Shown here: one piece after another, positions 53,559 to 62,328 of the stretch
Numbering within the stretch: position 1 is the stretch's first letter
Layout: every line of letters begins with the position of its first letter
Assembly: GCF_025751555.1 (NCBI RefSeq)
Contig: NZ_JAOWLB010000015.1
Location: 51,693-115,692, forward strand
Length of the DNA stretch: 64,000 nucleotides
Direction of reading: 5' to 3'
Origin: Ruegeria aquimaris
Lineage (GTDB): Bacteria; Pseudomonadota; Alphaproteobacteria; Rhodobacterales; Rhodobacteraceae
Notes under the pieces: generated by a model
What the model was told of the DNA's origin: nothing
What the model saw: the letters and a program-made list of their open reading frames with translations, nothing else
Databases searched by the model: none
Made by a program: the position numbers and the translations under genes

Positions 53559-54992
53559 ATGGGTGCCAATTCCAAATCTGTCATGAAGCCCTTAGTGCCC
53601 CATGAGGGCATGCCAACTGTTGATTCAGAGGCGTCGAGCAAGCCTGTCTGGATGGCCGACAAGGTTGTTCAAACGCCTGTTTCTGACCTCAAACCCTACG
53701 CCAGGAACAACCGTATCCATACACCGAAGAACGTGGACAAGCTGAAAGCCTCGGTGGAACAGTTTGGCTTTGTCACCCCGATCCTCATCGACGGCGACAA
53801 CGTGATCATTGCCGGTCACGGAAGATATGAGGCCGCAAAGGCGCTGGGACTGGCTGCCGTGCCTACGGTTGTTGCTGCTCATCTTAGTCCGGCGGAGGTG
53901 CGCGCCTTGCGCATCGCGGACAACAGGTTGGCGGAACTGTCGGACTGGGACGCGGAGGCTTTGCAGATCGAATTTGCCGAGCTGATGGACCTGGGTCTTG
54001 AAGGTGAACTGGATTTCGACCTTGTCGTTACCGGTTTCGAAATGCCAGAGATCGACATAATCATCAACGGGGCAGGGGATGTTGTCGCGACCGAGCGTGA
54101 ACTGGTCGAGGCTCCGGATCCACATAAGCAGGCGGTAACACGGCCCGGCGATCTCTGGAAACTGGGTGACCATCGCATCCTGTGTGCCGACTCGTTGAGT
54201 GCGAACAGCTACGATCGTGTTCTCGCCGGGGCCATTCCGAGAATGGTTTTTACTGATCCACCTTACAATGTGCCAGTAAGAGGTCATGTCCGCGCTGGAG
54301 GCGGCAATGGCCATCGCGAATTTGCCATGGCCTCAGGTGAGATGTCGGAAACGGAGTTCCGAGGTTTCCTCGAGACGGTCTTTGCGCACTTGGAAGCTGC
54401 CCTGCCAGCCGGTGGCATATCCATGGTCTGCATGGATTGGCGTCACATCGAAGAGCTGATCGCCGCTGGCAAGGGTCGGGGATTTGATCTCATCAATCTC
54501 TGTGTCTGGAACAAGACCAATGGTGGTATGGGCAGTCTTTACCGTTCCAAGCACGAGATGATTTGTATCTTCAAGAAGCCGGGCGCGCCGCATCTCAATA
54601 ACGTGGAACTGGGAAAGCACGGCCGCAACCGAACCAATGTGTGGGATTATGCCGGTGTGAACAGCTTCGGGAAGGGGCGTGAGGCAGATCTGGTGGATCA
54701 CCCCACGGTCAAACCAACCGCTTTGGTGGCCGATGCGATCATGGATGTCAGCCAGCGCGGTGATGTGGTCCTGGATGCCTTTGGCGGCTCGGGCGCAACC
54801 CTGCTGGCGGCGGCGAAGACCGGGCGCAAGGCATGCCTGATCGAACTCGACCCGCTCTATGTCGATGTTGCCATCCGTCGCTGGCAAGAAATAAGCGGCT
54901 GCAAGGCTGTCAACCTGGAAACCGGGGAAGCATTTGATGATCGCGCAACCGCGTTGCTCGTCAATGAAAAGACGGAGGCTGAAAATGTCTAA
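53559..54992 (+). CDS. ParB-like nuclease domain - DNA (N6-adenine/N4-cytosine) methyltransferase
   Basis: This 477-residue phage-type protein has a ParB/Srx-like N-domain (about 38-130: VVQTPVSDLKPYARNNRIHTP, GFVTPILIDGDNVIIAGHGRYEAAKALG) and a beta-type methyltransferase domain with catalytic DPPY at 233-236 and SAM-binding AFGGSG at 407-412. A target-recognition stretch lies between them. It would methylate adenine or cytosine amino groups as an orphan enzyme, since no restriction gene is near. It begins the DUF5681-terminase set and follows TTAGGAG at good spacing. The stop overlaps the next gene by 8 bp. Confidence 0.88.
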   Translation: MGANSKSVMKPLVPHEGMPTVDSEASSKPVWMADKVVQTPVSDLKPYARNNRIHTPKNVDKLKASVEQFGFVTPILIDGDNVIIAGHGRYEAAKALGLAAVPTVVAAHLSPAEVRALRIADNRLAELSDWDAEALQIEFAELMDLGLEGELDFDLVVTGFEMPEIDIIINGAGDVVATERELVEAPDPHKQAVTRPGDLWKLGDHRILCADSLSANSYDRVLAGAIPRMVFTDPPYNVPVRGHVRAGGGNGHREFAMASGEMSETEFRGFLETVFAHLEAALPAGGISMVCMDWRHIEELIAAGKGRGFDLINLCVWNKTNGGMGSLYRSKHEMICIFKKPGAPHLNNVELGKHGRNRTNVWDYAGVNSFGKGREADLVDHPTVKPTALVADAIMDVSQRGDVVLDAFGGSGATLLAAAKTGRKACLIELDPLYVDVAIRRWQEISGCKAVNLETGEAFDDRATALLVNEKTEAENV

Positions 54993-55434
54993 GTCGCCAA
55001 AGGACTACGAGGTCGGCTACGGCAAGCCTCCGAAGGCAAGTCAGTTCAAGAAGGGGTACTCCGGAAATCCGAAAGGCCGGCCCAAAGAGGGCAAGAACGT
55101 GGGAACAATGTTGGAGGACGTGTTCTTTCGGAAGATTGCGATCACCGAACATGGAAAACGTCGTGAAGTCCCGATGCTCGAAGCGATTTTGCGTCAGCTC
55201 GTGAACGGCGCAGTAAAGGGAGAATTACGGTCTGTCGATCGGGTGCTCAAGCTTTTGCCCATGGTACAGGAAGCGAGGGCAGCGGCGATGTCGGAGGATG
55301 CGGATGCCGCCGAAATGAATTCGGAAACCGGGGTTGCCGTGCTCGAGGCTCTGGCCGAGATGTTCGGCGGCGCACCCGACCAGCTCTTTGCGACTGTTCA
55401 GAAAGGACTGGGCGATGATCGCGCTGAAACCTGA
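54985..55434 (+). CDS. DUF5681 protein, likely small-terminase-associated
   Basis: This 149-residue protein opens with the DUF5681 signature VGYGKPPKASQFKKGYSGNPKGRPKE, then a helical region. It lies immediately upstream of and overlaps the terminase large-subunit gene by 20 bp. In phages the small terminase usually sits here, so a DNA-recognition or packaging-assembly role is a reasonable inference. GGAGG precedes the ATG at 54985. Confidence 0.83.
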   Translation: MSKSPKDYEVGYGKPPKASQFKKGYSGNPKGRPKEGKNVGTMLEDVFFRKIAITEHGKRREVPMLEAILRQLVNGAVKGELRSVDRVLKLLPMVQEARAAAMSEDADAAEMNSETGVAVLEALAEMFGGAPDQLFATVQKGLGDDRAET

Positions 55435-56908
55435 AAGCGTTACCGAGGTCGCCAGAGCCGCAATGCGCGAAAACCTCTATGCATTCTTGATTGGCGCATT
55501 TGATGTGCTCTGCCCGGGGGAGACGCTTGCCCGGGCACCTTATCTGGAGGCCATGTGCTTTGCGTTGCAACGCGTAGCAACGGGCGAGTGTTCGCGCTTG
55601 ATGATCTCGATTGCACCGCGCCACCTAAAATCGGTTTGTGGATCGGTTTTGTTGCCAGCCTTTGTTCTGGGGCGCGATCCGACGCAGAAAGTGGTGGTTG
55701 TCAGTTATGGCAAGGATCTTGCAAGAGAACATGCGGAACAGTTCAGGCGCCTGGTCACGAGTTCATTTTACAGGCGGCTGTTCCCTCAGATGAGCTTGGA
55801 TCCCAGGCACAACCGTCACGAGCATATGAAAACCTCGGCAGGTGGCGGCCGAAAATCCGTCTCTGTCGGTGGTGGCGTTACGGGCTTCGGTGCCAACCTG
55901 ATCATTATTGACGATCTCGGCAAACCGTCCGAGATGCGGCATGACAGCTATCGTCAGGAGTTGCGTGACTATTTCGATCAGACCTTGTTCTCTCGTCTGA
56001 ACGACAAGCGAAAAGATCGTATCGTGTCGATCCAGCAGCGCCTGCATCCCGACGATTTTTCGGCGTATCTTCTCGAGAAGGAGACCTTTGATCACCTGTG
56101 TTTGCCGTCGATCGCCGAACTCCCGGAAGAACTCCGACTTTACAACAATCGCGTGTTCAGGCGGCGGCCCGGGGATGTCCTGAACCCGGAACGGGAACCT
56201 CAGGAGGTTCTCGCCAGGATCAAAGCCGACATCGGGACCTTCGCGTTCCAGGCACAATACCAACAGAACCCGTCCGACGGTGAGAGCGCATTCCTGTCGA
56301 TGTCGGATCTGCATCTGGTCGATACCCTCCCGAACGAAATTTTGTTCACGCGGCGCGTACAGAGTTGGGATACGGCGGCCAAGGACGGTCCTCGGTGTGA
56401 CTATTCGGTCGGAATGACCTTTGGTTGGCATGACCAGGAAATGCGCTGGTATCTTCTCGACGTCATTCGCGGACGGCTCGACTACACCGAACTCAAGTCA
56501 ACAATCCGCCGATGGCGCGAGCGTTGGGTCGCGGACAAGGTTTTGATCGAGGCGTCCGCTATGGGCAACGCGCTGCTTCAGGAGTTCCGGCGCGAGACGA
56601 ACGGAGTCTTTCAACCGATAAACGTGGTTCACAGCAAACTGGACCGGTTCATCCCTCATACCGATTGGATCAAGTCCGGTAAGCTTGCGATCCCCATCAA
56701 CAAGCCTTGGTTTGACACGTTCCGACGTGAGCTTCTGTTATTCCCGGATGCCAGTTATGACGACCAGGTCGATGCACTCACCCAGTTTGCGGAGTACATG
56801 CGTCGGTCTCAGATCGCTTACTTGGACACAGATCCGCATTCCGGGCGCCGCATGGGACAAATTCATCGGGAGCGCCCTCGGCGGGAAGACAGGATGCGGT
56901 TCGCGTGA
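55415..56908 (+). CDS. terL: Phage terminase large subunit
   Basis: This 497-residue packaging motor has an N-terminal ATPase with SIAPRHLKSVCGS at 65-77 (a Walker A variant, LKS instead of GKS), Walker B LIIIDDL at 162-168 and a coupling RIVSIQQRLHPDDFSAYLL near 208. The C-terminal RNase H-like nuclease has SWDTAAKDGPRCDYSVG near 324 and DDQVDALTQF near 448, giving the acidic metal residues. Length is near normal. The ATG at 55415 follows AAAGGA. No portal, capsid or protease genes follow it. Confidence 0.9.
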   Translation: MIALKPESVTEVARAAMRENLYAFLIGAFDVLCPGETLARAPYLEAMCFALQRVATGECSRLMISIAPRHLKSVCGSVLLPAFVLGRDPTQKVVVVSYGKDLAREHAEQFRRLVTSSFYRRLFPQMSLDPRHNRHEHMKTSAGGGRKSVSVGGGVTGFGANLIIIDDLGKPSEMRHDSYRQELRDYFDQTLFSRLNDKRKDRIVSIQQRLHPDDFSAYLLEKETFDHLCLPSIAELPEELRLYNNRVFRRRPGDVLNPEREPQEVLARIKADIGTFAFQAQYQQNPSDGESAFLSMSDLHLVDTLPNEILFTRRVQSWDTAAKDGPRCDYSVGMTFGWHDQEMRWYLLDVIRGRLDYTELKSTIRRWRERWVADKVLIEASAMGNALLQEFRRETNGVFQPINVVHSKLDRFIPHTDWIKSGKLAIPINKPWFDTFRRELLLFPDASYDDQVDALTQFAEYMRRSQIAYLDTDPHSGRRMGQIHRERPRREDRMRFA

Positions 56909-57084
56909 AATTGATCAATCAAGCATGGAGGGGCGACTGCGCCGATCACGGAGTGAAGAGTGAACCCAGCCGAGACACAAATGTCTGCGCAGTCAAACCG
57001 CCTGAAGGACCTCACAAATGCAACGCGATTAACGAAGACGAGTTCGAATTCGCCAGACGGCACTGTCAAAGTAAACCGGCTTGA
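56905..57084 (+). pseudogene. Phage gene remnant cut off by an IS element
   Basis: A GTG overlapping the terminase TGA opens a frame that reads KLINQAWRGDCADHGVKSE, then a Cys-containing VCAVKPPEGPHKCNAINEDEFEFARRH, and runs into the IS left end at 57059. The stop at 57082-57084 is inside IS sequence. It may be the start of the next phage gene (often a small gene before the portal). No family is recognised from so short a piece. Confidence 0.35.
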
Positions 57085-57544
57085 GGCGGGCAGGGCGGTT
57101 TTGTAGCGTCCAGCCATGACCAAAAGATCCCCGTTTCGCTATTTCAAGACCAGCCCAGAGATCATCCGCTTGGCGGTCATGCTGTACATCCGGTTCCCGT
57201 TGTCGCTGCGGAACGTGGAAGACCTTCTGCACGAGCGCGGCATTGATGTGAGCCACGAAGCGGTGCGGTTCTGGTGGCACAGGTTCGGGCCGATGTTCGC
57301 CGCTGAAATCCGAAAGCGCAGGATTGCAGGGATGAAATCCAGCCGATGGAGCTGGCATCTCGACGAGATGTTCGTGAAGATCAATGGCGAACGTCACTAC
57401 CTTTGGCGGGCTGTGGATCACGAGGGCGAAATTCTTGAGAGCTTCGTCACGAAGAAACGAGACAAGAAGGCTGCGCTGAAATTTCTAAGAAAAGCAATGC
57501 GTAAGCACGGTCGCCCGGAAGCGATCGTAACCGACAGGCTCAGG
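57059..57544 (+). mobile_element. IS6-family-like element, copy 1 (right part missing)
   Basis: The left end GGCACTGTCAAAGTAAACC begins at 57059, followed by the same GGCTTGAGGCGGGCAGGGCGG run seen in copy 2 and partly in copy 3. The element is nearly identical to copy 2 but stops at about 57544 where copy 2 begins. Its right end and the last third of its transposase are nowhere in the window. Confidence 0.8.
57116..57544 (+). pseudogene. Truncated IS6-like transposase (copy 1)
   Basis: The first 143 codons match copy 2 almost perfectly (I see Ser/Cys and Met/Ile exchanges). It retains the first two catalytic aspartates (in WHLDEMFVKI and IVTDRL) but lacks the catalytic glutamate region. The frame then continues 15 codons into copy 2's left end and stops at 57592. 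It cannot encode an active enzyme. Confidence 0.88.
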
Positions 57545-58359
57545 GGTGCTGTCAAAGCAAACCGGCTTGAGGCGGGCAGGGCGGTTTTGTAGCGTCCAGC
57601 CATGACCAAAAGATCCCCGTTTCGCTATTTCAAGACCAGCCCAGAGATCATCCGCTTGGCGGTCATGCTGTACATCCGGTTCCCGTTGTCGCTGCGGAAC
57701 GTGGAAGACCTTCTGCACGAGCGCGGCATTGATGTGAGCCACGAAGCGGTGCGGTTCTGGTGGCACAGGTTCGGGCCGATGTTCGCCGCTGAAATCCGAA
57801 AGCGCAGGATTGCAGGGATGAAATCCAGCCGATGGTGCTGGCATCTCGACGAGATGTTCGTGAAGATCAATGGCGAACGCCACTACCTTTGGCGGGCTGT
57901 GGATCACGAGGGCGAAATCCTTGAGAGCTTCGTCACGAAGAAGCGGGACAAGAAAGCCGCGCTGAAATTTCTAAGGAAAGCAATACGTAAGCACGGTCGC
58001 CCGGAAGCGATCGTAACCGACAGGCTCAGGTCCTACGGTGCCGCTCTGAGGGAAATCGGTGCCAGCCATCGCCAGGAAACGGGTCGCTGGTTGAACAATC
58101 GGGCCGAGAACTCGCACCTTCCATTCCGACGACGAGAACGGGCAATGCTACGGTTCCGGAGGATGCGAAGTTTGCAGAAATTCGCCGCTGTCCATGCCTC
58201 GGTCTGCAATCATTTCAACTCAGAGCGCAGCCTCACTTCCCGAACGACTTTCAAGCTGAACCGCGCCGCCGCTCTCTCCGAATGGCGCGGTCTTTGTGCG
58301 GCATAAGGGGCAGCCATCGTGCCCTTGGAGAGACTGGTTCGCATTCGTCTGCCAGCACC
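57545..58359 (+). mobile_element. IS6-family-like element, copy 2 (complete)
   Basis: The left end is GGTGCTGTCAAAGCAAACC at 57545, and the right end, read inward on the minus strand, is GGTGCTGGCAGACGAATGC ending at 58359. That gives 815 bp, typical for IS6-family elements. The left end abuts the broken end of copy 1 with no intact target-site duplication visible. Confidence 0.82.
57602..58306 (+). CDS. IS6-family-like DDE transposase (copy 2)
   Basis: This 234-residue transposase has the IS6 (IS26-type) layout: N-terminal FKTSPEIIRLAVMLYIRFPLSLRNVEDLLHERGIDVSHEAVRFW, then the catalytic DDE set in WHLDEMFVKI, IVTDRLRSYG and NRAENSHLPFRRRERAM. A C-terminal RRMRSLQKFAAVHASVCNHFNSERSLTSR is conserved. 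It appears intact and might still act on the truncated copy next to it. Confidence 0.9.
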   Translation: MTKRSPFRYFKTSPEIIRLAVMLYIRFPLSLRNVEDLLHERGIDVSHEAVRFWWHRFGPMFAAEIRKRRIAGMKSSRWCWHLDEMFVKINGERHYLWRAVDHEGEILESFVTKKRDKKAALKFLRKAIRKHGRPEAIVTDRLRSYGAALREIGASHRQETGRWLNNRAENSHLPFRRRERAMLRFRRMRSLQKFAAVHASVCNHFNSERSLTSRTTFKLNRAAALSEWRGLCAA

Positions 58360-58431
58360 GTCACTGCTATTCAAGCGCGTTCCAGCCAACGTCCTGCTTG
58401 TCTTGCGCGAAGGTGAGCCGGAGGCTTTCGG

Positions 58432-58734
58432 TCACAGTTTCCGCAGGTATGCCCAGGATACATACCCCTGGAGCCCACGTGCTTGCTCCAGGGACACGCG
58501 GCACCAGCGCGTGCCTCCGGTTTGCTCGCATGTGTGAACGCGCAGCACGGTACCGTTCGGCAGACCAAGGATCACGCGGTACCCGGTTCCTGGGCCTGCA
58601 CGCATCTTGAGCATGTCATCCCCTTCGACGCCGGAAACCTCGAAACGTCCGAGCGACGCGGCCGTTGCTGGGTTGGTACTCAGGAGAGTTCCGATAGAAA
58701 CCGCCGCAAGTGCGACGAAAAAAGCTTTGCGCAT
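58432..58734 (-). CDS. Exported SH3b-domain protein
   Basis: This is a 100-residue protein with a signal peptide (MRKAFFVALAAVSIGTLL, cleavage near ATAAS) and one bacterial SH3 domain (about 30-100: FEVSGVEGDDMLKMRAGPGTGYRVILGLPNGTVL, RWCRVSLEQARGLQGYVSWAYLRKL). Two cysteines in HTCEQTGGTRWC probably form a disulfide. SH3b domains often bind cell-wall peptides. AGGAGAAG precedes the ATG. It is the first non-IS gene after the nested elements and reads leftward. Confidence 0.83.
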   Translation of the reverse strand: MRKAFFVALAAVSIGTLLSTNPATAASLGRFEVSGVEGDDMLKMRAGPGTGYRVILGLPNGTVLRVHTCEQTGGTRWCRVSLEQARGLQGYVSWAYLRKL

Positions 58735-58816
58735 CGTCTTCTCCTGTTTCTACCTCAATGAAGATCGTAGTTTGAGGGTCCGCTGAAAGAAACAGTCACC
58801 TCAGGGGGATCGATCT

Positions 58817-58960
58817 TTGAGCTCAGTCAGGCTATCGAAGCGGTTGGATCTCGGGCGGGATGCGGAGCGGGCGCTCGACAGCGTGCCGGGGATGATTGTG
58901 GCGAACTGCGCGGAAGGCAAAACTGGTGACGTCGGCTTTGCGGGACAAATTCGCTGCTGA
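58817..58960 (+). other. Possible short gene or gene fragment
   Basis: A TTG at 58817 preceded by AGGGGGA opens 47 codons (LSSVRLSKRLDLGRDAERAL, DSVPGMIVANCAEGKTGDVGFAGQIRC). Its amino-acid composition looks coding, and nothing else occupies this 270-bp gap between two leftward genes. No family is recognised. It may be debris of a larger gene. Confidence 0.25.
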
Positions 58961-59001
58961 GGATTCTGGAGAAGATTAACAGCTCCTTTCCTGCAGCTTG
59001 A

Positions 59002-60861
59002 TCAAGATTCGGGCAGGCCCGCTTGTCGCAATGCATCCAAGTACTGTTCCAGAAATGCCTTATCCCTCAAATATCCCCAATAGGCTGCGTTTCGCGCGAC
59101 AGTCGAGTTGGGTGAGATTTGACGCGTCAACTCCGCATATTTTTTTGCATCTTCCTGTTGTCCATTGAAGACTGAGAGGGCCGCCAGATGCGCTGTCGCC
59201 ATTGGGTTGGGAAACACTTCCAATGCCGCTTTGTATAGTTCCTGCGCCTCGTCATTCTGACCCTGCATCAACAAGGCAAACGCCAGAAGGCTCGGCACCC
59301 AGATTGGAGGATGTGGCTGCGTCCTAAGCCCATATCGCAGGAGCGTTTCACCTCGTTCGGGATCGCCCGATGCAGAGAGGATCCAACCCACCATGGCCGC
59401 GTTCGTTGCTTCACCGGGCAGCAGTTCCAGGGCACGTTCGGCAGAACGCGCTGCCTTGTCGTGTTCACCGGAATATAAATGCAGCCATGCTTGCCCGATA
59501 TGACCATGATAATAGTCCGGATTCAGGGCCAGCGCGGTTTCTGCATGTCTCCTAGCCTGGGCAAGCGACACCGTCGGGTCCTGCGAGTACCCCAGGAAAA
59601 TTGCACTCAGATACAGCCACGACAAGTAGCCATGCGCCGAGGCTGATTTTGGGTTCAGCTTGACGGCCTCCTCCAACAGGGATTTTGCCTTTAAGTCAGC
59701 GTCTGGGCGGAATTTCTCGATTTCGGCGATTGCCTGAGTTATCAATTCGTAGACCTCCAGGTCGCCCGCATCCTTGATAAGGCTGAAGGCGAAGTCGCCC
59801 GACACCAGACTTGCATCGAGTTGTACAAGAATGCTTCGCACTATGTTGTCCTGGATTTCAAAAACTCCGCTGGCGGCAAATTCGCCGTCAAATCGTTTCG
59901 CCCAAATTTGTTGGCCGGTTGTCGCATCTATCAGATGGGCAGAAACTCTCAGCGACGTCTCGGCAATCTGAACGCTGCCTCCGACCAGATATCGCACGCC
60001 AAGTTCCTCTGCGATTTGCGAGGCGGGCCGTGCCTTGTCGGTATAGGCAAAGCTCGATTTCTTACCGATGACGAACAATTTGGGAGCTGAAGCCAGTGTT
60101 GTTATCAGGCTATCTGTCAACCCGTCGGCAACAAAACGGTTTTCCTCTGCCATCGACAGGTTCTCGAACGGGAGTACCGCTAGTGAGGGTTTTCCGGGCA
60201 GCGCAAAGGCCAGTTCTTCCGGATTGAGAGGTTCGAATTCGGGCCTCTGAAACCACCACACCAGCCCGCCGAGCGTGGCAAGGAGTGCGACCGCCGCCGC
60301 CAGCCAACCAACCCGACGCGGGGCACGAAATGCGGGAGCAATGGGTGCGCCTTCCACGACCTGATAGACTCTGACAGGCGTGGCGATGTTCTTCAGCCGC
60401 TGCTCACCCAGTGACTTGTAGGTGACATCCACATTGGCCTTCAGCACGTCGTAGGCCGTTCCCGATACGACCACGCCCCCAGGCGCAGCTAAGCCCTCCA
60501 GCCGTGCGGCCACATTCACCCCGTCGCCATACACATCCCCCTCGTCGAAGATCACGTCCCCGAGGTGGATCGCCATACGATATCGTATCTTCTTGTCGTC
60601 GGAGAATTCTTCTTCTCGTGCAGCCATCTCGGCTTGAATGGAGACGGCGCACTGGACGGCTTCCACCACAGATGAGAATTCCGCGATGAGCCCGTCACCA
60701 GTGAACTTCACGATCCGGCCATTTCTGGCCACGATCGTCGGCTCAATGAGTTCCTGCAGGTGGCGTTTCTGACGTTTGAGCGTCCCTACCTCATCCAGTT
60801 CAACGAGACGAGAATAGCCAGCCATGTCGGTGGCAAGGACGGCTGCAACCCGGCGTTCCAT
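59002..60861 (-). CDS. Class III adenylate/guanylate cyclase with TolB-like and TPR regions
   Basis: This 619-residue protein has a cytosolic cyclase domain at 1-170 (metal aspartates Asp12 in LATDMAGYSRLV and Asp56 in VKFTGDGLIAEF; then DVYGDGVNVAARLEGLA), one transmembrane helix at 184-204, a TolB/FlgO-like domain starting KPSLAVLPFENLSMAEENRFVADGLTDSLITTLA (about 228-350), and TPR-type repeats from about 370 to 610. It would make cAMP or cGMP in response to an external or periplasmic signal. The family is common in rhizobia and roseobacters. The ATG at 60861 is the only sensible start. Confidence 0.88.
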   Translation of the reverse strand: MERRVAAVLATDMAGYSRLVELDEVGTLKRQKRHLQELIEPTIVARNGRIVKFTGDGLIAEFSSVVEAVQCAVSIQAEMAAREEEFSDDKKIRYRMAIHLGDVIFDEGDVYGDGVNVAARLEGLAAPGGVVVSGTAYDVLKANVDVTYKSLGEQRLKNIATPVRVYQVVEGAPIAPAFRAPRRVGWLAAAVALLATLGGLVWWFQRPEFEPLNPEELAFALPGKPSLAVLPFENLSMAEENRFVADGLTDSLITTLASAPKLFVIGKKSSFAYTDKARPASQIAEELGVRYLVGGSVQIAETSLRVSAHLIDATTGQQIWAKRFDGEFAASGVFEIQDNIVRSILVQLDASLVSGDFAFSLIKDAGDLEVYELITQAIAEIEKFRPDADLKAKSLLEEAVKLNPKSASAHGYLSWLYLSAIFLGYSQDPTVSLAQARRHAETALALNPDYYHGHIGQAWLHLYSGEHDKAARSAERALELLPGEATNAAMVGWILSASGDPERGETLLRYGLRTQPHPPIWVPSLLAFALLMQGQNDEAQELYKAALEVFPNPMATAHLAALSVFNGQQEDAKKYAELTRQISPNSTVARNAAYWGYLRDKAFLEQYLDALRQAGLPES

Positions 60862-60952
60862 CGAAAAACTATATCACACAAACTGCCTTTCTAAATATGT
60901 CCGCTTCAGACTCTGCCCCGACTTTTCTGCCCTTGCAGGTTAGCGAACAACA

Positions 60953-61372
60953 ATGCCCACCTCCCGCGAAACCATCCTCGCCGCGCTGTATGCGCGCCTC
61001 TCTGTGCTGCCAGCGATCGCCCTCCGCGGTGAGGTCCTGCCCGAGCGCGTGTCGGCCGATGGCATGCTGATCCTGCGCGACGGGGAGCCGGGCGAGCCCG
61101 AGGTGACGCTGTCGCCTCTGCGCTATCACTACCAGCACCGCGCCGAGATCGAGGCGGTCGTGCAGGGCGTCGAACGTGACGCCGCCTTCGACACACTGAC
61201 CTCGGGCATCGGCGCAGCGCTTGCGGCCGACCGAACGCTGGGCGGGCTCTGCGACTGGGTTGAGGCGGAAGCGCCGCGCCCGGTCGATATGCCGGTCGAG
61301 GGCGCGACATGTCTGAAAGCTGCAATCATTCCGGTGGTTCTACATTATTCCTTGGCAGATCCGTTGTCGTGA
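60953..61372 (+). CDS. Stray phage tail-completion-like protein
   Basis: This 139-residue protein (MPTSRETILAALYARLSVLPA, RGEVLPERVSADGMLILRDGEPGEPEVTLSPLRYHYQHRAEIEAVVQG, and LAADRTLGGLCDWVEAEAPRP) resembles a gene found in roseobacter prophage tail clusters, often mislabelled acyl-CoA transferase, and probably a tail terminator or neck protein. This recognition is from memory. It stands alone here, so it is most likely the surviving end of the same prophage whose terminase ends at 56908. Confidence 0.68.
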   Translation: MPTSRETILAALYARLSVLPAIALRGEVLPERVSADGMLILRDGEPGEPEVTLSPLRYHYQHRAEIEAVVQGVERDAAFDTLTSGIGAALAADRTLGGLCDWVEAEAPRPVDMPVEGATCLKAAIIPVVLHYSLADPLS

Positions 61373-61529
61373 TGATCAGTCAGACAAGGACCTAGGTGAG
61401 CGGAAGACGAAATTGGACCAATCCTGGCTTCACAACCGCATTGTCACGTGTCATCTGATCATCTCAATGCAATCGGTACAGTTTCCGAACCAACATAATC
61501 CGGAAGGTTGGCAGACCAGGGAGCCATAA

Positions 61530-62228
61530 ATGCTGAAGACCGTGTTTGTATTTTGTCTTGCTGTCTGGATTTGTGGACCGGTGGCGGCGGAATCCCTACT
61601 GGGCAAGTTGAAGCAAGGCGCCGAGTCTGCCGGTGATGCGATTGGGCGAGGCGCGGAGAAGGTCGGCGAGACCCTCGAAACCGGAGCCGAAGCGGTCGGG
61701 GAAAGCATCAATTCGACCGTCGAGCTTGTGTCCAACGAAGATACTCCCGAAGAAACACGCGCAAAACTTGATGCGATGGCGAACGAAGTTCTTGACCGTT
61801 TGCTCCGGGAAAATGATCAGGCCGCGACGCTCTATGCAGAAAGTGCAGGTTATGCGGCTTTCGACACTCGCAAGGTGACAGTATTCCCGGTGGCCGCTGG
61901 GTATGGACGCGGCGTTGCCGTTTCGAACGCAGACGGGCAAAGGGTCTATATGAATCTCGGCACCGGGGGCCTTGGGGCGGCAATGGGGATCGGTGGTTTT
62001 GCAACTCAGTTCGTGATCCTGTTCGAAACAGCCGGCGACTTTGAAGAATTCGTCACGAATGGCTATGACGCAACCGGGGAAACAAGTGCCATGTACGGTG
62101 ATGAAAAGGCCGAACAAACGGTGCAGTTCAAGGATGGCCGTTCCATATTCGTGCTGGGCAAAACCGGCTGGCGGGTGGCGGCAAGTGCATCCGGCACCAA
62201 GTACTGGAAAGCTCCGGACCTGAACTGA
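61530..62228 (+). CDS. SYLF/YSC84-domain exported lipid-binding protein
   Basis: This 232-residue protein has a signal peptide (MLKTVFVFCLAVWICGPVAA), an amphipathic heptad-like stretch (GKLKQGAESAGDAIGRGAEKVGETLETGAEAVGESIN), and a SYLF domain (about 95-230) with GYAAFDTRKVTVFPVAAGYGRGVAVS, YMNLGTGGLGAAMGIGGFATQFVILFET. SYLF domains bind phosphoinositides in eukaryotes; in bacteria the role is unclear. The gap 61373-61529 shows no gene. Confidence 0.86.
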   Translation: MLKTVFVFCLAVWICGPVAAESLLGKLKQGAESAGDAIGRGAEKVGETLETGAEAVGESINSTVELVSNEDTPEETRAKLDAMANEVLDRLLRENDQAATLYAESAGYAAFDTRKVTVFPVAAGYGRGVAVSNADGQRVYMNLGTGGLGAAMGIGGFATQFVILFETAGDFEEFVTNGYDATGETSAMYGDEKAEQTVQFKDGRSIFVLGKTGWRVAASASGTKYWKAPDLN

Positions 62229-62233
62229 TTTCC

Positions 62234-62267
62234 GGCCGGGGCCCGGAACGGGCCCCGTTCCCCGGCC
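62234..62267 (+). terminator. GC-rich hairpin after the SYLF gene
   Basis: GGGGCCC-GGAAC-GGGCCCC forms a perfect 7-bp stem at 62238-62256, and GGCCGGGG/CCCCGGCC gives an alternative outer pairing. It starts a few bases past the stop at 62228. There is no T-run. Confidence 0.5.
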
Positions 62268-62328
62268 TCGTCGCGCGCTCGAACACGAAGTATGGCCTTA
62301 ACGGATTTGGCGCCTCTGGCGTCTGATC

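Noticed and set aside
56909..56925. TTGATCAATCAA as an Fnr box
   Set aside because: The half-sites are separated by two bases instead of four, and it sits inside coding or remnant sequence right after terL.
58319..58537. A 72-codon rightward frame after IS copy 2
   Set aside because: It is antisense to the SH3-domain gene, which has a signal peptide and good ribosome site, and it overlaps the IS right end.
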